A program made the position numbers and the translations under genes. From the NCBI GenBank assembly GCA_013286085.1, contig JABDGK010000016.1, positions 1-43,329 of the forward strand: a stretch of DNA of 43,329 bases. Direction: 5' to 3'. The notes beneath the pieces are model-generated. The model searched no databases and had not been told where the DNA came from. It was given only the letters and a program-made list of their open reading frames with translations. The DNA comes from Gammaproteobacteria bacterium (lineage in GTDB: Bacteria > Pseudomonadota > Gammaproteobacteria > DSM-16500). How positions within the stretch are numbered: position 1 is the stretch's first letter; each line of letters starts with the position of its first letter. Of this stretch, positions 23,961-31,675 are shown piece by piece.

Positions 23961-25514
23961 TTATCTTGTCAAAGACATCGTTGATGATGAAACTAACTTA
24001 GATTCTGCAGGCGCTTTCTTCACTCGTAAAATACTATTAGCCATTGAAACTAAATTCGCTAAGCTGGCGCTCTTGCCATCAGATGAGGAATAATAAAGTA
24101 GATTTAAACTGGCTGATATATTCTCAATAGCATCTTTTAAATTTTTACGTATTTCACCAGACGAAAGACTTTCTGTCGCATGCATGAAATCATTTACAAA
24201 TTGCAAATAGAGCAAGCGACGGTCGGCATTTTCTGAACCAGCTTCTTGCAAAAAATGTTTGGCAATACCACGAATTACTTTAGCTGGTTTTTGGTTCGTG
24301 TGATTGTCTAGCAATTTCTTAGTAGGTTCTGGCCATTTTCTTAAATATTTTTCTACGACTTCTAACGCATTTAACGCTGCTCGCTCAATCAAATTCCATG
24401 TTTTAGGTTTATTAAATCCATACCATTCATAGCGTTTATTCAGAATAGGAGGGCGTTGATAAAGCTGAATAGACTCAACATGCAAAAAAAGCAGGGTCGA
24501 TTCCATTTTGTGGTTAATGTACCGCGATATCGTTCTGTTATTTAATCTCTCCAACGATAATGAGCCCGTGTGAGGGATAGCTGTATTTAATTTAATGATG
24601 GCACCCCCACCTATGCTCTCCAAATATTGGTTTGCATCTGCGGCTGAAGTAAACTGCTTGAAACCACCCGTAAGAGCTGCATTATCGTAATATATTGCTT
24701 GCACTACTCCTCTTATCATCGATTCGGGATCATTAATTTCATCTGACAAATCATTACTGATAACAATGTATCGATAAAGAGAATCGCTCTCCACAGGTGG
24801 TGCTGGCTCTTCTGCAGGAATAGCATTAGCGTGAGATGCGATAACTGCTTCTTGAGCTTCTTTTAATTCCGCAGGAGAGACAACAACAGGCGCGGGGGTC
24901 GGATAAATTTTTACTATTTGTGTATTATTAAAAAGTTTTTCTTTCTCTTTTATTGTTTCATCAGGAAAATACATTGTAAATCCATCCAATGATGTCGTAT
25001 CAACACGTTGTTTCTCTTGTTCTGCACTCACTAGCGCTTCTTGTATTTTAGCGTTCTGCTCCTCTGAATGTGATCGAAATCCATTTTTATAATGAAAGCA
25101 ATGGGAGTTCCAAGCAGCGCTGAGCTCCACCCTGCCATGAAAGCCTGCTTGTATACTCAAGCGAAATGCATATTCTTCTAATGCCGTACCCACGTGTTTT
25201 ACGCTACTGGTATTCTTAACAGTCTCGATATAAATATGGCCAGGCGCATAAGCCGTTTCCTTTTGTGGTATAATCACCATATGCCCCCATCCAAATTTAG
25301 TAAACTCATCGTAAGATTTGATTGATTTCAATCTCTCGACGGTATCACTCCTGCAAAGCAATACCATTTCTTTAATAGGAAATTTTCCCGGATATTGCAC
25401 ATGATACGAGGCTGGAATTTTTTTGCTGACTGCATACACTTTTTCATTGTCAACTAACGTAGACAATTCTGTGACGGTAAATAATTCTTCTTCAGTGCGA
25501 GATGAGGAGCTCAT
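23961..25514 (-). CDS. Orphan 517-residue protein with a possible GNAT-like domain, effector-like
   Basis: The N-terminal 160 residues contain GHIYIETVKNTS, VGTALEEYAFRLSIQAGFHG, RVELSAAWNSHCFHYKNGFR. This fits the acetyl-CoA binding helix and last strand of a GNAT acetyltransferase (VG-x-A-L then a Y/N-GF finish). A Pro/Ala-rich linker at about 205-230 (APVVVSPAE) separates it from a second, unrecognised, mostly helical region from about 245 to 500. The protein starts MSSSSRTEE, is cytoplasmic-type with no signal peptide, and has a GAGGGA ribosome binding site. I propose an acetyltransferase effector with moderate doubt, since the GNAT match is by motif order only. Confidence 0.6.
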   Translation of the reverse strand: MSSSSRTEEELFTVTELSTLVDNEKVYAVSKKIPASYHVQYPGKFPIKEMVLLCRSDTVERLKSIKSYDEFTKFGWGHMVIIPQKETAYAPGHIYIETVKNTSSVKHVGTALEEYAFRLSIQAGFHGRVELSAAWNSHCFHYKNGFRSHSEEQNAKIQEALVSAEQEKQRVDTTSLDGFTMYFPDETIKEKEKLFNNTQIVKIYPTPAPVVVSPAELKEAQEAVIASHANAIPAEEPAPPVESDSLYRYIVISNDLSDEINDPESMIRGVVQAIYYDNAALTGGFKQFTSAADANQYLESIGGGAIIKLNTAIPHTGSLSLERLNNRTISRYINHKMESTLLFLHVESIQLYQRPPILNKRYEWYGFNKPKTWNLIERAALNALEVVEKYLRKWPEPTKKLLDNHTNQKPAKVIRGIAKHFLQEAGSENADRRLLYLQFVNDFMHATESLSSGEIRKNLKDAIENISASLNLLYYSSSDGKSASLANLVSMANSILRVKKAPAESKLVSSSTMSLTR

Positions 25515-25581
25515 ATTAATCCCTCTTAATATATAACCACCTTTACCTTATGCAGTAAGTCTCCACTGCTGCATAAACATG

Positions 25582-25663
25582 AGTACTCATGGCAATTGCA
25601 TTGAAAACCCTGAGAAATAGCATGGTTTAAGTTTTCTCAACGCAATTACCATGCATAAGTACT
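25582..25663. repeat. Imperfect long palindrome in an intergenic gap
   Basis: AGTACTCATGGCAATTGC-type sequence at 25582-25600 is repeated in inverted order near 25640-25663 (GCAATTACCATGCATAAGTACT). Its left end overlaps a perfect 14-bp palindrome CATGAGTACTCATG (25578-25591). It may be another small repeat element. No U-run marks it as a terminator. Confidence 0.5.
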
Positions 25664-25723
25664 TTAATTATAGCAGATCGAAAACAGGATCATGGGCATG
25701 TGTGTATTGGATTGTTTCTATTA

Positions 25724-26632
25724 TCAAAATTTAGCGAAATCACCCACATCCATAGTTTCTTTGATAAAATCCATAAATACTTGCGTTTTTTTCGGTAAAT
25801 TCTTGCGATTGGGATAAAGCAAATAGACATAGGATTTTGGTTGTTTTATCTTCGGCAACACTTCAATTAACTTTCCTGTTTGCAATTCTTTTTCGATAAA
25901 AAACTTAGGCACTCTACCAATGCCAGCACCTAACATAACTAATTCAATTTGTGCGCGCAGACTATCAATTTCAATCACGCTATTAGGTGCGTGTTTAACT
26001 ATTTTATCTTGCAGGATGAATGGCCATTGGATTTTTTGAATTTCTCTATTGCGATTAATGGATGAGATACAGCGATAATTTTTTAATTCTTCTGGCTTGG
26101 TGGGTGGTTTTTGATTGACGAAGTACTGAGGAGAAGCACATAACACCATATCAAATTCCATGATCGTACGCATACGCAAATTGGAATCAGGCAAGCTACT
26201 CGCAACACGGATCGCAAGATCGTAGTTAGTGCCGATCAAATCTTCCGTCACACTGGAAAGAGAAAGAATGACATTGATATTGGGATAGTGTTGTGTAAAT
26301 TGATTGACAAGTTTAGGAAAAAATTCCGACCCAAACGAAATAGGTGCTGTCATTCGCAACGTGCCGCGCATCGCATGAAAATCACTTTTTATGTTATCCA
26401 CGGCTTCTGTGTAACTTTCTTCAATGGCACAACACGCTTGAAAAAACTCTTCACCTGATTCTGTTAATGCTAAGGATCGCGTCGTGCGATAAAGCAACTG
26501 AATACCTAAAGCTGCTTCTAATTGGCTAACATGCCGGCTTAATTGCGCTTTCGAGACGCCGCTACGCTGTGCCGCAATAGAAAAACTCCCGGCTTTGACA
26601 ACAGCCACAAACGATAACGCGTTACGGATCAT
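25724..26632 (-). CDS. LysR-family transcriptional regulator
   Basis: A standard LysR regulator of 302 residues. The N-terminal winged helix is SFVAVVKAGSFSIAAQRSGV, SKAQLSRHVSQLEAALGIQL, and a substrate-binding domain follows (LRMTAPISFGSEFFPKLVNQ). It resembles the YafC/DsdC-like branch. The ATG at 26632 has GAGAGG 4-8 nt upstream; the frame extends to 26668 but without a comparable site. The gene is divergent from the exported RidA gene, with 118 bp between, and two candidate palindromic operators lie in that gap. By the usual LysR logic it should control that gene and itself, with an unknown inducer. Confidence 0.88.
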   Translation of the reverse strand: MIRNALSFVAVVKAGSFSIAAQRSGVSKAQLSRHVSQLEAALGIQLLYRTTRSLALTESGEEFFQACCAIEESYTEAVDNIKSDFHAMRGTLRMTAPISFGSEFFPKLVNQFTQHYPNINVILSLSSVTEDLIGTNYDLAIRVASSLPDSNLRMRTIMEFDMVLCASPQYFVNQKPPTKPEELKNYRCISSINRNREIQKIQWPFILQDKIVKHAPNSVIEIDSLRAQIELVMLGAGIGRVPKFFIEKELQTGKLIEVLPKIKQPKSYVYLLYPNRKNLPKKTQVFMDFIKETMDVGDFAKF

Positions 26633-26647
26633 GCCTCTCTTACCTCT

Positions 26648-26669
26648 ATTGTTGCATAAATGAAACAAT
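26648..26669. promoter_or_regulatory. Palindrome in the LysR leader region
   Basis: ATTGTT, 10 bp, AACAAT. It lies 16 bp upstream of the LysR start codon, where a self-repressing LysR would bind. The match is only 6 bp per arm. Confidence 0.35.
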
Positions 26670-26690
26670 AGTATATCAAAAACCCTGGTT

Positions 26691-26705
26691 GTTTATCAAA
26701 TAAAC
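26691..26705. promoter_or_regulatory. Candidate LysR operator
   Basis: GTTTAT-CAA-ATAAAC is a perfect 15-bp inverted repeat of the T-N11-A form typical of LysR binding sites. It sits midway between the divergent LysR and RidA genes. Confidence 0.4.
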
Positions 26706-26750
26706 ATAATTAATAATACGCCATCGTCAAATTTAACTAGGAAGAACCCA

Positions 26751-27182
26751 ATGAAAAACTTACTACCCCTGCTATTATTAGTGAGCTGTAACGCGGCTTT
26801 TGCTGCCAAAGAGGTCATCTACACCCAGAATGCCCCTGAGCCGATTGGCATCTATTCTCAAGCCATTAAAACGGGAAATACTGTTTATATTTCGGGGCAA
26901 ATTCCCATCGATCCTAAAACCGGAAAAATGATAGAAGGCGACTTTAAAGATCAAGTAAGACAAGCAATTGCTAATATCAGCGAAATCGCGAAAGCCGCTG
27001 GCGGGAATGTAGATGACATTGTTAAATTAACTGTTTATCTTGCCGATTTAAGTAATTTTGCTGCTGTCAATGATGTCATGCTGGAATCATTTCACAAACC
27101 GTATCCTGCGCGGGCGGCTATTGAAATTAAAGCATTACCTAAAAATGCAGCTGTTGAAATTGAAGCGGTTATGCAAATCTAA
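26751..27182 (+). CDS. Exported RidA/YjgF-family protein
   Basis: The mature part is a full RidA domain: APEPIGIYSQAI, then TVYISGQIPIDPKTGKM, then YPARAAIEIKALPKNAAVEI with the conserved Arg of the RidA active site. RidA proteins hydrolyse reactive imines and enamines made by PLP enzymes in the cytoplasm. This copy instead has an N-terminal export signal (KNLLPLLLLVSCNAAFA). LVSC could be a lipobox, making it a lipoprotein anchored at Cys13, or AFA could be a plain signal peptidase site. Periplasmic RidA is less usual, so a different amine or imine substrate is possible. AGGAAG precedes the ATG. A hairpin follows the stop. Confidence 0.85.
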   Translation: MKNLLPLLLLVSCNAAFAAKEVIYTQNAPEPIGIYSQAIKTGNTVYISGQIPIDPKTGKMIEGDFKDQVRQAIANISEIAKAAGGNVDDIVKLTVYLADLSNFAAVNDVMLESFHKPYPARAAIEIKALPKNAAVEIEAVMQI

Positions 27183-27197
27183 ATCGTGGACAAGGAA

Positions 27198-27234
27198 GTA
27201 GCCCGTATGGAGCGAAGCGTAATACGGGCTACTT
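27198..27234 (+). terminator. Hairpin after the RidA gene (GTAGCCCGTAT family)
   Basis: GTAGCCCGTAT, a 13-nt loop, then ATACGGGCTAC, followed by TTTC. The 11-bp stem can extend to 13. It is one of a dispersed hairpin family and probably ends the RidA transcript. Confidence 0.55.
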
Positions 27235-27263
27235 TCTAATTATTAACTACAACGAGGTTTTAC

Positions 27264-27800
27264 ATGTTTAAAAGTATTTTTTTAACAACCACACTGGCTC
27301 TTAGCACGACATTCATCATGACACCTGCAGAAGCGCTAGAAAATGCTTCGGCTGTCATCAACAAAACCTCTTGCGCCAAAATGGCTAATTCAACACAGCC
27401 TTTTATTTTAGTTTTAAATAGCGGTGATAATTTACTGGAAAGCATTGGTCAATGTGCTAAAGCAGCAAAATTACAAGGCGCTTCTTTCAGCGGCTTAGGA
27501 CAAGTGCACAATCCAACGCTTGCCTACTTCACTAGCAATCCAAAGGATAAACCAACGCTCACAACATTCCCCGGTTATTATGAATTAGTCAGCATTAATG
27601 GTAATGTTTCAGCAAATGGTAGCGACTATTATGCGCATGCACATGCGACATTAGCTGACAAACAATTTCATGGTATTGCCGGTCATGTGAATAAAGCTGA
27701 AATTGGTCTGACGGCAGAAATTACCATCGTGCCTTTCACAGCTTCGGTACAAAGAACTGTGGATGCAAAAACGGGATTTGGGCCGCTGGTGGCGAATTAA
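27264..27800 (+). CDS. Exported PPC/DUF296-domain protein
   Basis: A signal peptide (about residues 1-24, TPAEALE) leads into a PPC (DUF296) domain: PFILVLNSGDNLLESIGQCA, then GASFSGLGQVHNPTLAYF, with the conserved GLG turn, and the histidine-rich HAHATLADKQFHGIAGHV. In bacteria this domain forms trimers with a possible metal or small-molecule site. In plants it accompanies AT hooks. A secreted form is uncommon and its role unknown. It lies downstream of the exported RidA gene in the same direction, and both may belong to the LysR-controlled set, although a hairpin separates them. A large hairpin follows the stop. Confidence 0.82.
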   Translation: MFKSIFLTTTLALSTTFIMTPAEALENASAVINKTSCAKMANSTQPFILVLNSGDNLLESIGQCAKAAKLQGASFSGLGQVHNPTLAYFTSNPKDKPTLTTFPGYYELVSINGNVSANGSDYYAHAHATLADKQFHGIAGHVNKAEIGLTAEITIVPFTASVQRTVDAKTGFGPLVAN

Positions 27801-27810
27801 TTCCTAAAAA

Positions 27811-27891
27811 GTAGCCCGTATGGAGCGTAGCGTAATACGGGATGATTTGCTACATACCATCCCGTATTACGCTACGCTCCATACGGACTAC
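27811..27891. terminator. 34-bp hairpin between convergent genes
   Basis: Two GTAGCCCGTAT-family units face each other: arms 27811-27844 and 27858-27891 match at 33 of 34 positions, with a 13-nt loop. Reading the minus strand, TTTTT follows the second arm, so it can terminate the gene that starts at 28631, and it may stop transcripts from the other side too. Confidence 0.7.
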
Positions 27892-27893
27892 TT

Positions 27894-28631
27894 CTACTTA
27901 TTTTTTAATCTTAAGCGATATTGTTTTTTCTTATAGGTAATTCCGGTATTAAATGGTAGCGCTTTTCTAAAAATCGTGTGGGAGTCTACGTATTCTTTTA
28001 ACGTTTGCCCCTTTTTGTTAATTTTTTCCTGTGGGTTTGCCTGCTGCTTGATATATTTTTCAAGTAAAGGGACTGATTGCATATTCTTCACAAGCACTGC
28101 CGGCAAATCAAATGGATCTAGAGTATACATATTTTTATTTTCTACTTTGGGATTAGGTTTATGAAATTTTTTGACTTGCTCATGTAGATCCATCATTTTT
28201 GACATATGAAAAACATGATCAAGTGCAAAGACGGCACAGTTCTCCCAATCTCTCTGTAATTGCCCCTCACAAGATGTCATTTTAATTAACGAAAAGTCTG
28301 TCAGTACCTGAGTTATCACATCTACATTATCTGAATCACCCGCCGCGTTTAAATGAAAGATATGTATCTCATCATGAGACACTAAAATATCTAGAGCACT
28401 CCAGTTGTGACTGTGCTCTAGATGACAAAGCACTTGCACACGAAAAGGTAAATCTTTTGGCCTAGAAAATTTTTCACGTTCGAGCTGCTCAAGGAATCCT
28501 TTGAAATCATCTAAAATAATTCGACAATCAATCGATCTTTTCTTATTTTTTTCCGCAATCAATTGTTGTAATTCGCTTACGGTAAGCTCGGCTGCATCAT
28601 TATTTATTGGCGGATTGCGTGGAACAGACAT
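27894..28631 (-). CDS. CE-clan cysteine protease / YopJ-like acetyltransferase candidate
   Basis: The 245-residue protein shows the order of active-site features of clan CE enzymes (Ulp1/SENP and YopJ types). HNWSALDIL has a candidate catalytic His at H75, a following strand pair is EIHIFHLNAAG, and QLQRDWENCAVFALDH places a candidate Cys at C132, in the same context as the QxDxxDCGxF motif. The spacing of 57 residues between His and Cys fits this clan. The usual acidic residue may be replaced by N95 or supplied by another residue. No signal peptide is present. Secreted YopJ-like proteins acetylate host kinases and Ulp1-like ones cut ubiquitin-like proteins. Either could apply, and both are inferred. 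Confidence 0.55.
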   Translation of the reverse strand: MSVPRNPPINNDAAELTVSELQQLIAEKNKKRSIDCRIILDDFKGFLEQLEREKFSRPKDLPFRVQVLCHLEHSHNWSALDILVSHDEIHIFHLNAAGDSDNVDVITQVLTDFSLIKMTSCEGQLQRDWENCAVFALDHVFHMSKMMDLHEQVKKFHKPNPKVENKNMYTLDPFDLPAVLVKNMQSVPLLEKYIKQQANPQEKINKKGQTLKEYVDSHTIFRKALPFNTGITYKKKQYRLRLKNK

Positions 28632-28679
28632 AGTGCCGCGCCTCGTTTTAGAATAATGGTGGACAACACTACACTTCTA

Positions 28680-29657
28680 CTATTTTGGACTGGCTGGTTT
28701 TTTTATTTCGCCAGGCCTAGTTGTTAGCTTAGTTTCTGCTGATGCAGTACCGCTGCCCTGCATAATGCTATACTTTGATGTTGATATAGAGCCGTCTCCA
28801 CTGTTAAGGCTATGTGCATCCGGTAGCGCGGCTTCTTCATCATAGTCTTTTTCTCGATTACCACTGCGACATTTTGCTAAGCAATTGGTAAATGTGGATG
28901 CGCAGGCGCTCAGGCCAGAGTACAACCCAGAGCATAACATCGATGCTAAATCTTTAGCATTCATGAGAACATTTTTGGCATTCATAACAAGACCCGGCGT
29001 GGAAAGCAATAAAAATAAACCCACATAAACTTGAATGTCGATTGGAATAGGCTTGCCTGTTGACGCCATTTTTAAAAGTTCGCCGACTGCACCTGTACGG
29101 ATTAAGGCAACAACAGCAGTGAATTGTCGCACCATATCACACGACTCTAAAATGATTGCGGTCAATTCTGCCTTGCTTTTTTTATTAAGCTCCTCAGCAA
29201 TCGCTGCTTGTAAATCAGGGTCGAGCAGTTGTTCTTGCATTTTATCAATTGAATTTAAGCGATAACCCACATTAAATGCCGTTCTTAAAGCAGAAGCGGA
29301 TAACGCCAACGAAAAAAGCACGGGGGCACTTACCAAACTTTCTTCATCCCAAACAGCAACGTTCATTAGCGTTGCTGTTCCTAATGAATGCACCGCACCT
29401 AGAATGACATCACGCATTTTTTCTTCTGAGGTACCATTGCAAAGCTCAATCACTTGCGATGTGATATGCAAAGCGGGCGCAACTCCAGCACCAATCCCCA
29501 CCGCAGGAAATAATTCTTTGTATAACTCCCCTTGGAAAAGAATTTTACTAAATATTCCAAACTCAGCACTTTGTGCAGCCAATCCCGCCACACCAGACGA
29601 CTTTTTGAATACAGCTGCCACTTTACTTTTAGAGTCTGGTCTAGTTGAGCGACTCAT
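28680..29657 (-). CDS. Orphan 325-residue membrane protein, effector-like
   Basis: I recognise no family. Several hydrophobic segments are visible (VAPALHITSQVIEL region weak; SLVSAPVLFSLALSASALRTA near 107-127; VYVGLFLLLSTPGLVMNA near 206-226; LASMLCSGLYSGLSACAS near 235-252). A Cys-containing stretch, NCLAKCRSG, follows, then a polar, probably disordered tail ending KKPASPK. It begins MSRSTRPDS, like two other proteins of this region. A GGGG ribosome binding site precedes the ATG. The C-terminal disorder and internal membrane segments resemble effectors that insert in host membranes. The gap to the next gene downstream is 48 bp, suggesting co-transcription. Confidence 0.58.
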   Translation of the reverse strand: MSRSTRPDSKSKVAAVFKKSSGVAGLAAQSAEFGIFSKILFQGELYKELFPAVGIGAGVAPALHITSQVIELCNGTSEEKMRDVILGAVHSLGTATLMNVAVWDEESLVSAPVLFSLALSASALRTAFNVGYRLNSIDKMQEQLLDPDLQAAIAEELNKKSKAELTAIILESCDMVRQFTAVVALIRTGAVGELLKMASTGKPIPIDIQVYVGLFLLLSTPGLVMNAKNVLMNAKDLASMLCSGLYSGLSACASTFTNCLAKCRSGNREKDYDEEAALPDAHSLNSGDGSISTSKYSIMQGSGTASAETKLTTRPGEIKKPASPK

Positions 29658-30120
29658 AGAAACCCCTTATGAATAGAATGTTTAGCACTACTTTCAGTTC
29701 AGTATAGCGTATATTTGAGATACCATGAAGGAGACGGCATTTAGCTCCTTGATTTTTTTCAAGTATTTATTGGTTAAGCAAACAAAAAATAAATTCACAT
29801 GAATCTTGACGGCCCCAATTCACAAAAAAAATTCAAATCGACCAATTAACAAAATAATGCTAAAAAAATAGGCTTTTTTGCGCAACGCACAAAATATTTC
29901 GCTGTGATACTTCCAGTAATTTTCACGCTCAGTTTTTTATTTAAGAGAATTTTTTTTCTTGTAACTATCACATTTGACTGTATTTTTCAGCAGCACTTCG
30001 CTTACGAAATACACTGAGCATCTTGCAAGGTAACAAAAGTGCTATAATCAAATCTGTAATATTTTCAATACAGCATGATTCTACCACTTATAAAACATTC
30101 GAATGAACGGGGGAATATTT
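29658..30120. other. AT-rich gene-free region with promoter
   Basis: No gene is supported in these 463 bases. The left end holds the leader and promoter of the 325-residue gene, and the right end the promoter of the small secreted protein. The middle is A/T runs with no clear repeat. Confidence 0.5.
30040..30048 (+). promoter_or_regulatory. Extended -10 promoter of the small secreted protein gene
   Basis: TGCTATAAT gives a perfect TATAAT with the extended TGn motif. The -35 is poor, as extended -10 promoters allow. The expected leader is about 65 nt. Confidence 0.55.
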
Positions 30121-30474
30121 ATGCAATGGTCTCGTGTTGGTTTGTCTTCACTCGTAATGGCTGCGTTACTCTCTGTAACCGGCTATGCAAACGCTAGCGG
30201 CTCTGACTACAGCTACAACGGGATAGAAATGCAAGCTATTCCCGTCGGCTATGGTTATGCTACTACAGGTGTTCATCATAGTTATTTCCGTGGGTGCTAT
30301 CGCGTTCGATCTCATCATGGCATGAAACATCATTATGTATGCCCAATGTATCGCGCGTATTATGTATGCAAGAAGTATACATATGAAATTACACCACAAC
30401 ACCGTGATGTCGCTTGCACCGCTTGGAAAATAAGATGGAAACGTGTACATCATTACTGGCGCGGATATAAATAA
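30121..30474 (+). CDS. Small secreted Tyr/His/Cys-rich cationic protein
   Basis: The chosen ATG at 30121 has GGGGGA about 7 nt upstream; an ATG at 30103 would contain that site within its own coding region. The 117 residues begin with a signal peptide ending ANA (near residue 25). The mature chain is rich in Tyr, His, Arg and Trp, with four Cys (GCYRVRSHHG, YVCPMYRAYYVCKKYTYEIT, DVACTAWKIRWKRVHHYWRGYK). It is strongly basic. No family is recognised. It could be a cell-surface or secreted antimicrobial-like or metal-binding protein. A strong terminator follows. Confidence 0.65.
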   Translation: MQWSRVGLSSLVMAALLSVTGYANASGSDYSYNGIEMQAIPVGYGYATTGVHHSYFRGCYRVRSHHGMKHHYVCPMYRAYYVCKKYTYEITPQHRDVACTAWKIRWKRVHHYWRGYK

Positions 30475-30497
30475 TATATCTCGTTAGAAATCACAGA

Positions 30498-30530
30498 AGC
30501 TCACTCATTACTTAATGAGTGAGCTTTTTA
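30498..30530 (+). terminator. Rho-independent terminator
   Basis: AGCTCACTCATTA, CT, then TAATGAGTGAGCT forms a perfect 13-bp stem followed by TTTTTA. It terminates the small secreted protein gene. Confidence 0.85.
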
Positions 30531-30533
30531 TAT

Positions 30534-31103
30534 TTATTTTGTTGCTGAAATAATAAAATCAACTCTCACATCGTCTTTTATTGCATCCGTTTTCGACCAA
30601 TCCCCCTGACCAACACCGAATTGCGTACGCTGCAATGTAGTGGAACCAGTGGCATGCGCTTTATTTGCAGCATAATCATCTAAATTAAATACCAGCACCA
30701 TAGGAATGGTTTTAGCACGTATTGTCAGCACACCTTTTGCCTCATATTTCTTATCGCCCGTTTTAACAAAATCTGTTGCTTTAAATACAGCATGAGGGAA
30801 TACAGTAACATTAAACCAATCTTTTGTTTTTAAGGTGTCTGCTACTTGACTATCACCTGCTGTGACAGAGGCAATATCCACATCAATCTCAACACGACTG
30901 GATTTTAGATCAGCAGGATCAAATTGAATATTCCCCGTAAATTTTTTAAAGGAGCCTGTAATCGGCGCATTATTTTGGGTTGCAGTAAATGTAAGCGAGC
31001 TATCGGCTGGAATAATTTTCCAGGTTGGCGCGGCAAACACCGGTGCCGATAAACAAAATAATGCGGCTACTATTATAGATTGAGAAATAACTCTTACTTT
31101 CAT
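30534..31103 (-). CDS. YceI-family exported lipid-binding protein
   Basis: A signal peptide (cleavage after VFA near residue 24) leads into a complete YceI domain: TWKIIPADSSLTFTATQNNA, then ITGSFKKFTGNIQFDPADLK, then SRVEIDVDIASV. YceI proteins form a lipocalin-like barrel that binds polyisoprenoid or quinone-like lipids in the periplasm. The start overlaps the cytochrome b561 stop by 4 bp, and the pair matches the common YceJ-YceI order, where b561 shuttles electrons to or from a lipid carrier. The upstream ribosome binding site is GGAG. The YceI copy at 33676 has a different sequence and is probably a paralogue. Confidence 0.9.
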   Translation of the reverse strand: MKVRVISQSIIVAALFCLSAPVFAAPTWKIIPADSSLTFTATQNNAPITGSFKKFTGNIQFDPADLKSSRVEIDVDIASVTAGDSQVADTLKTKDWFNVTVFPHAVFKATDFVKTGDKKYEAKGVLTIRAKTIPMVLVFNLDDYAANKAHATGSTTLQRTQFGVGQGDWSKTDAIKDDVRVDFIISATK

Positions 31104-31639
31104 GGCAACATTCTCCGTAAAACATCATCTTTATCAATAAAATGGTGCTTTAATGCCGCACCAACATGTGCGCAAATAGTAGCAATAAGACCGTATGCTA
31201 TCCATTCATGCATGTCTGCAAATACATGTCGCAAATGATCATCGGGCGCTACCAATGTCGGCAACACAAACAACCCAAAAAATGATGGTGCCAAACCGGC
31301 TGCCGATGTCACCAACCAACCTGTGATTGGCATTGCAATCATAAAGCCAAGCAACGCCCATTGCACTGCATGTGCAATAAAACGCTGCCAAGCGGGAATA
31401 CTCGAGGGCAGTGTTGGGTTAATATTAATGAATCGCCAGCTTAAGCGAATAATAACTAAGAATAACACGAGCAATCCAAATTCTTTGTGCCATCCATATA
31501 GCTGCAGTTTTTGTGCGCTGATTTTTAAACTCGTCATATAGAGGCCAACACACAATAGACCTATCACTAATAAAGCCATTAGCCAATGGAATGTCACAGC
31601 CACGATACCGTATCGATCATTGGTGTTTTTTATTCGCAT
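31100..31639 (-). CDS. Cytochrome b561-family membrane protein
   Basis: Four membrane spans carry the haem ligands expected for the family: H18 (TFHWL), H51 (GWHKEFG), H144 (DMHEWIAYG) and H158 (CAHVGAALKHH). It transfers electrons across the inner membrane from a quinol or to a periplasmic acceptor, and lies in an operon with YceI. The start is ATG at 31639 with AGGA upstream; the frame is open to 31663 but without a good site. The 4-bp overlap with YceI suggests coupling. The exact electron donor is unknown. Confidence 0.88.
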   Translation of the reverse strand: MRIKNTNDRYGIVAVTFHWLMALLVIGLLCVGLYMTSLKISAQKLQLYGWHKEFGLLVLFLVIIRLSWRFININPTLPSSIPAWQRFIAHAVQWALLGFMIAMPITGWLVTSAAGLAPSFFGLFVLPTLVAPDDHLRHVFADMHEWIAYGLIATICAHVGAALKHHFIDKDDVLRRMLP

Positions 31640-31675
31640 AATACATCCTAGTAAAAATATCAACGCCCCTAGTCA

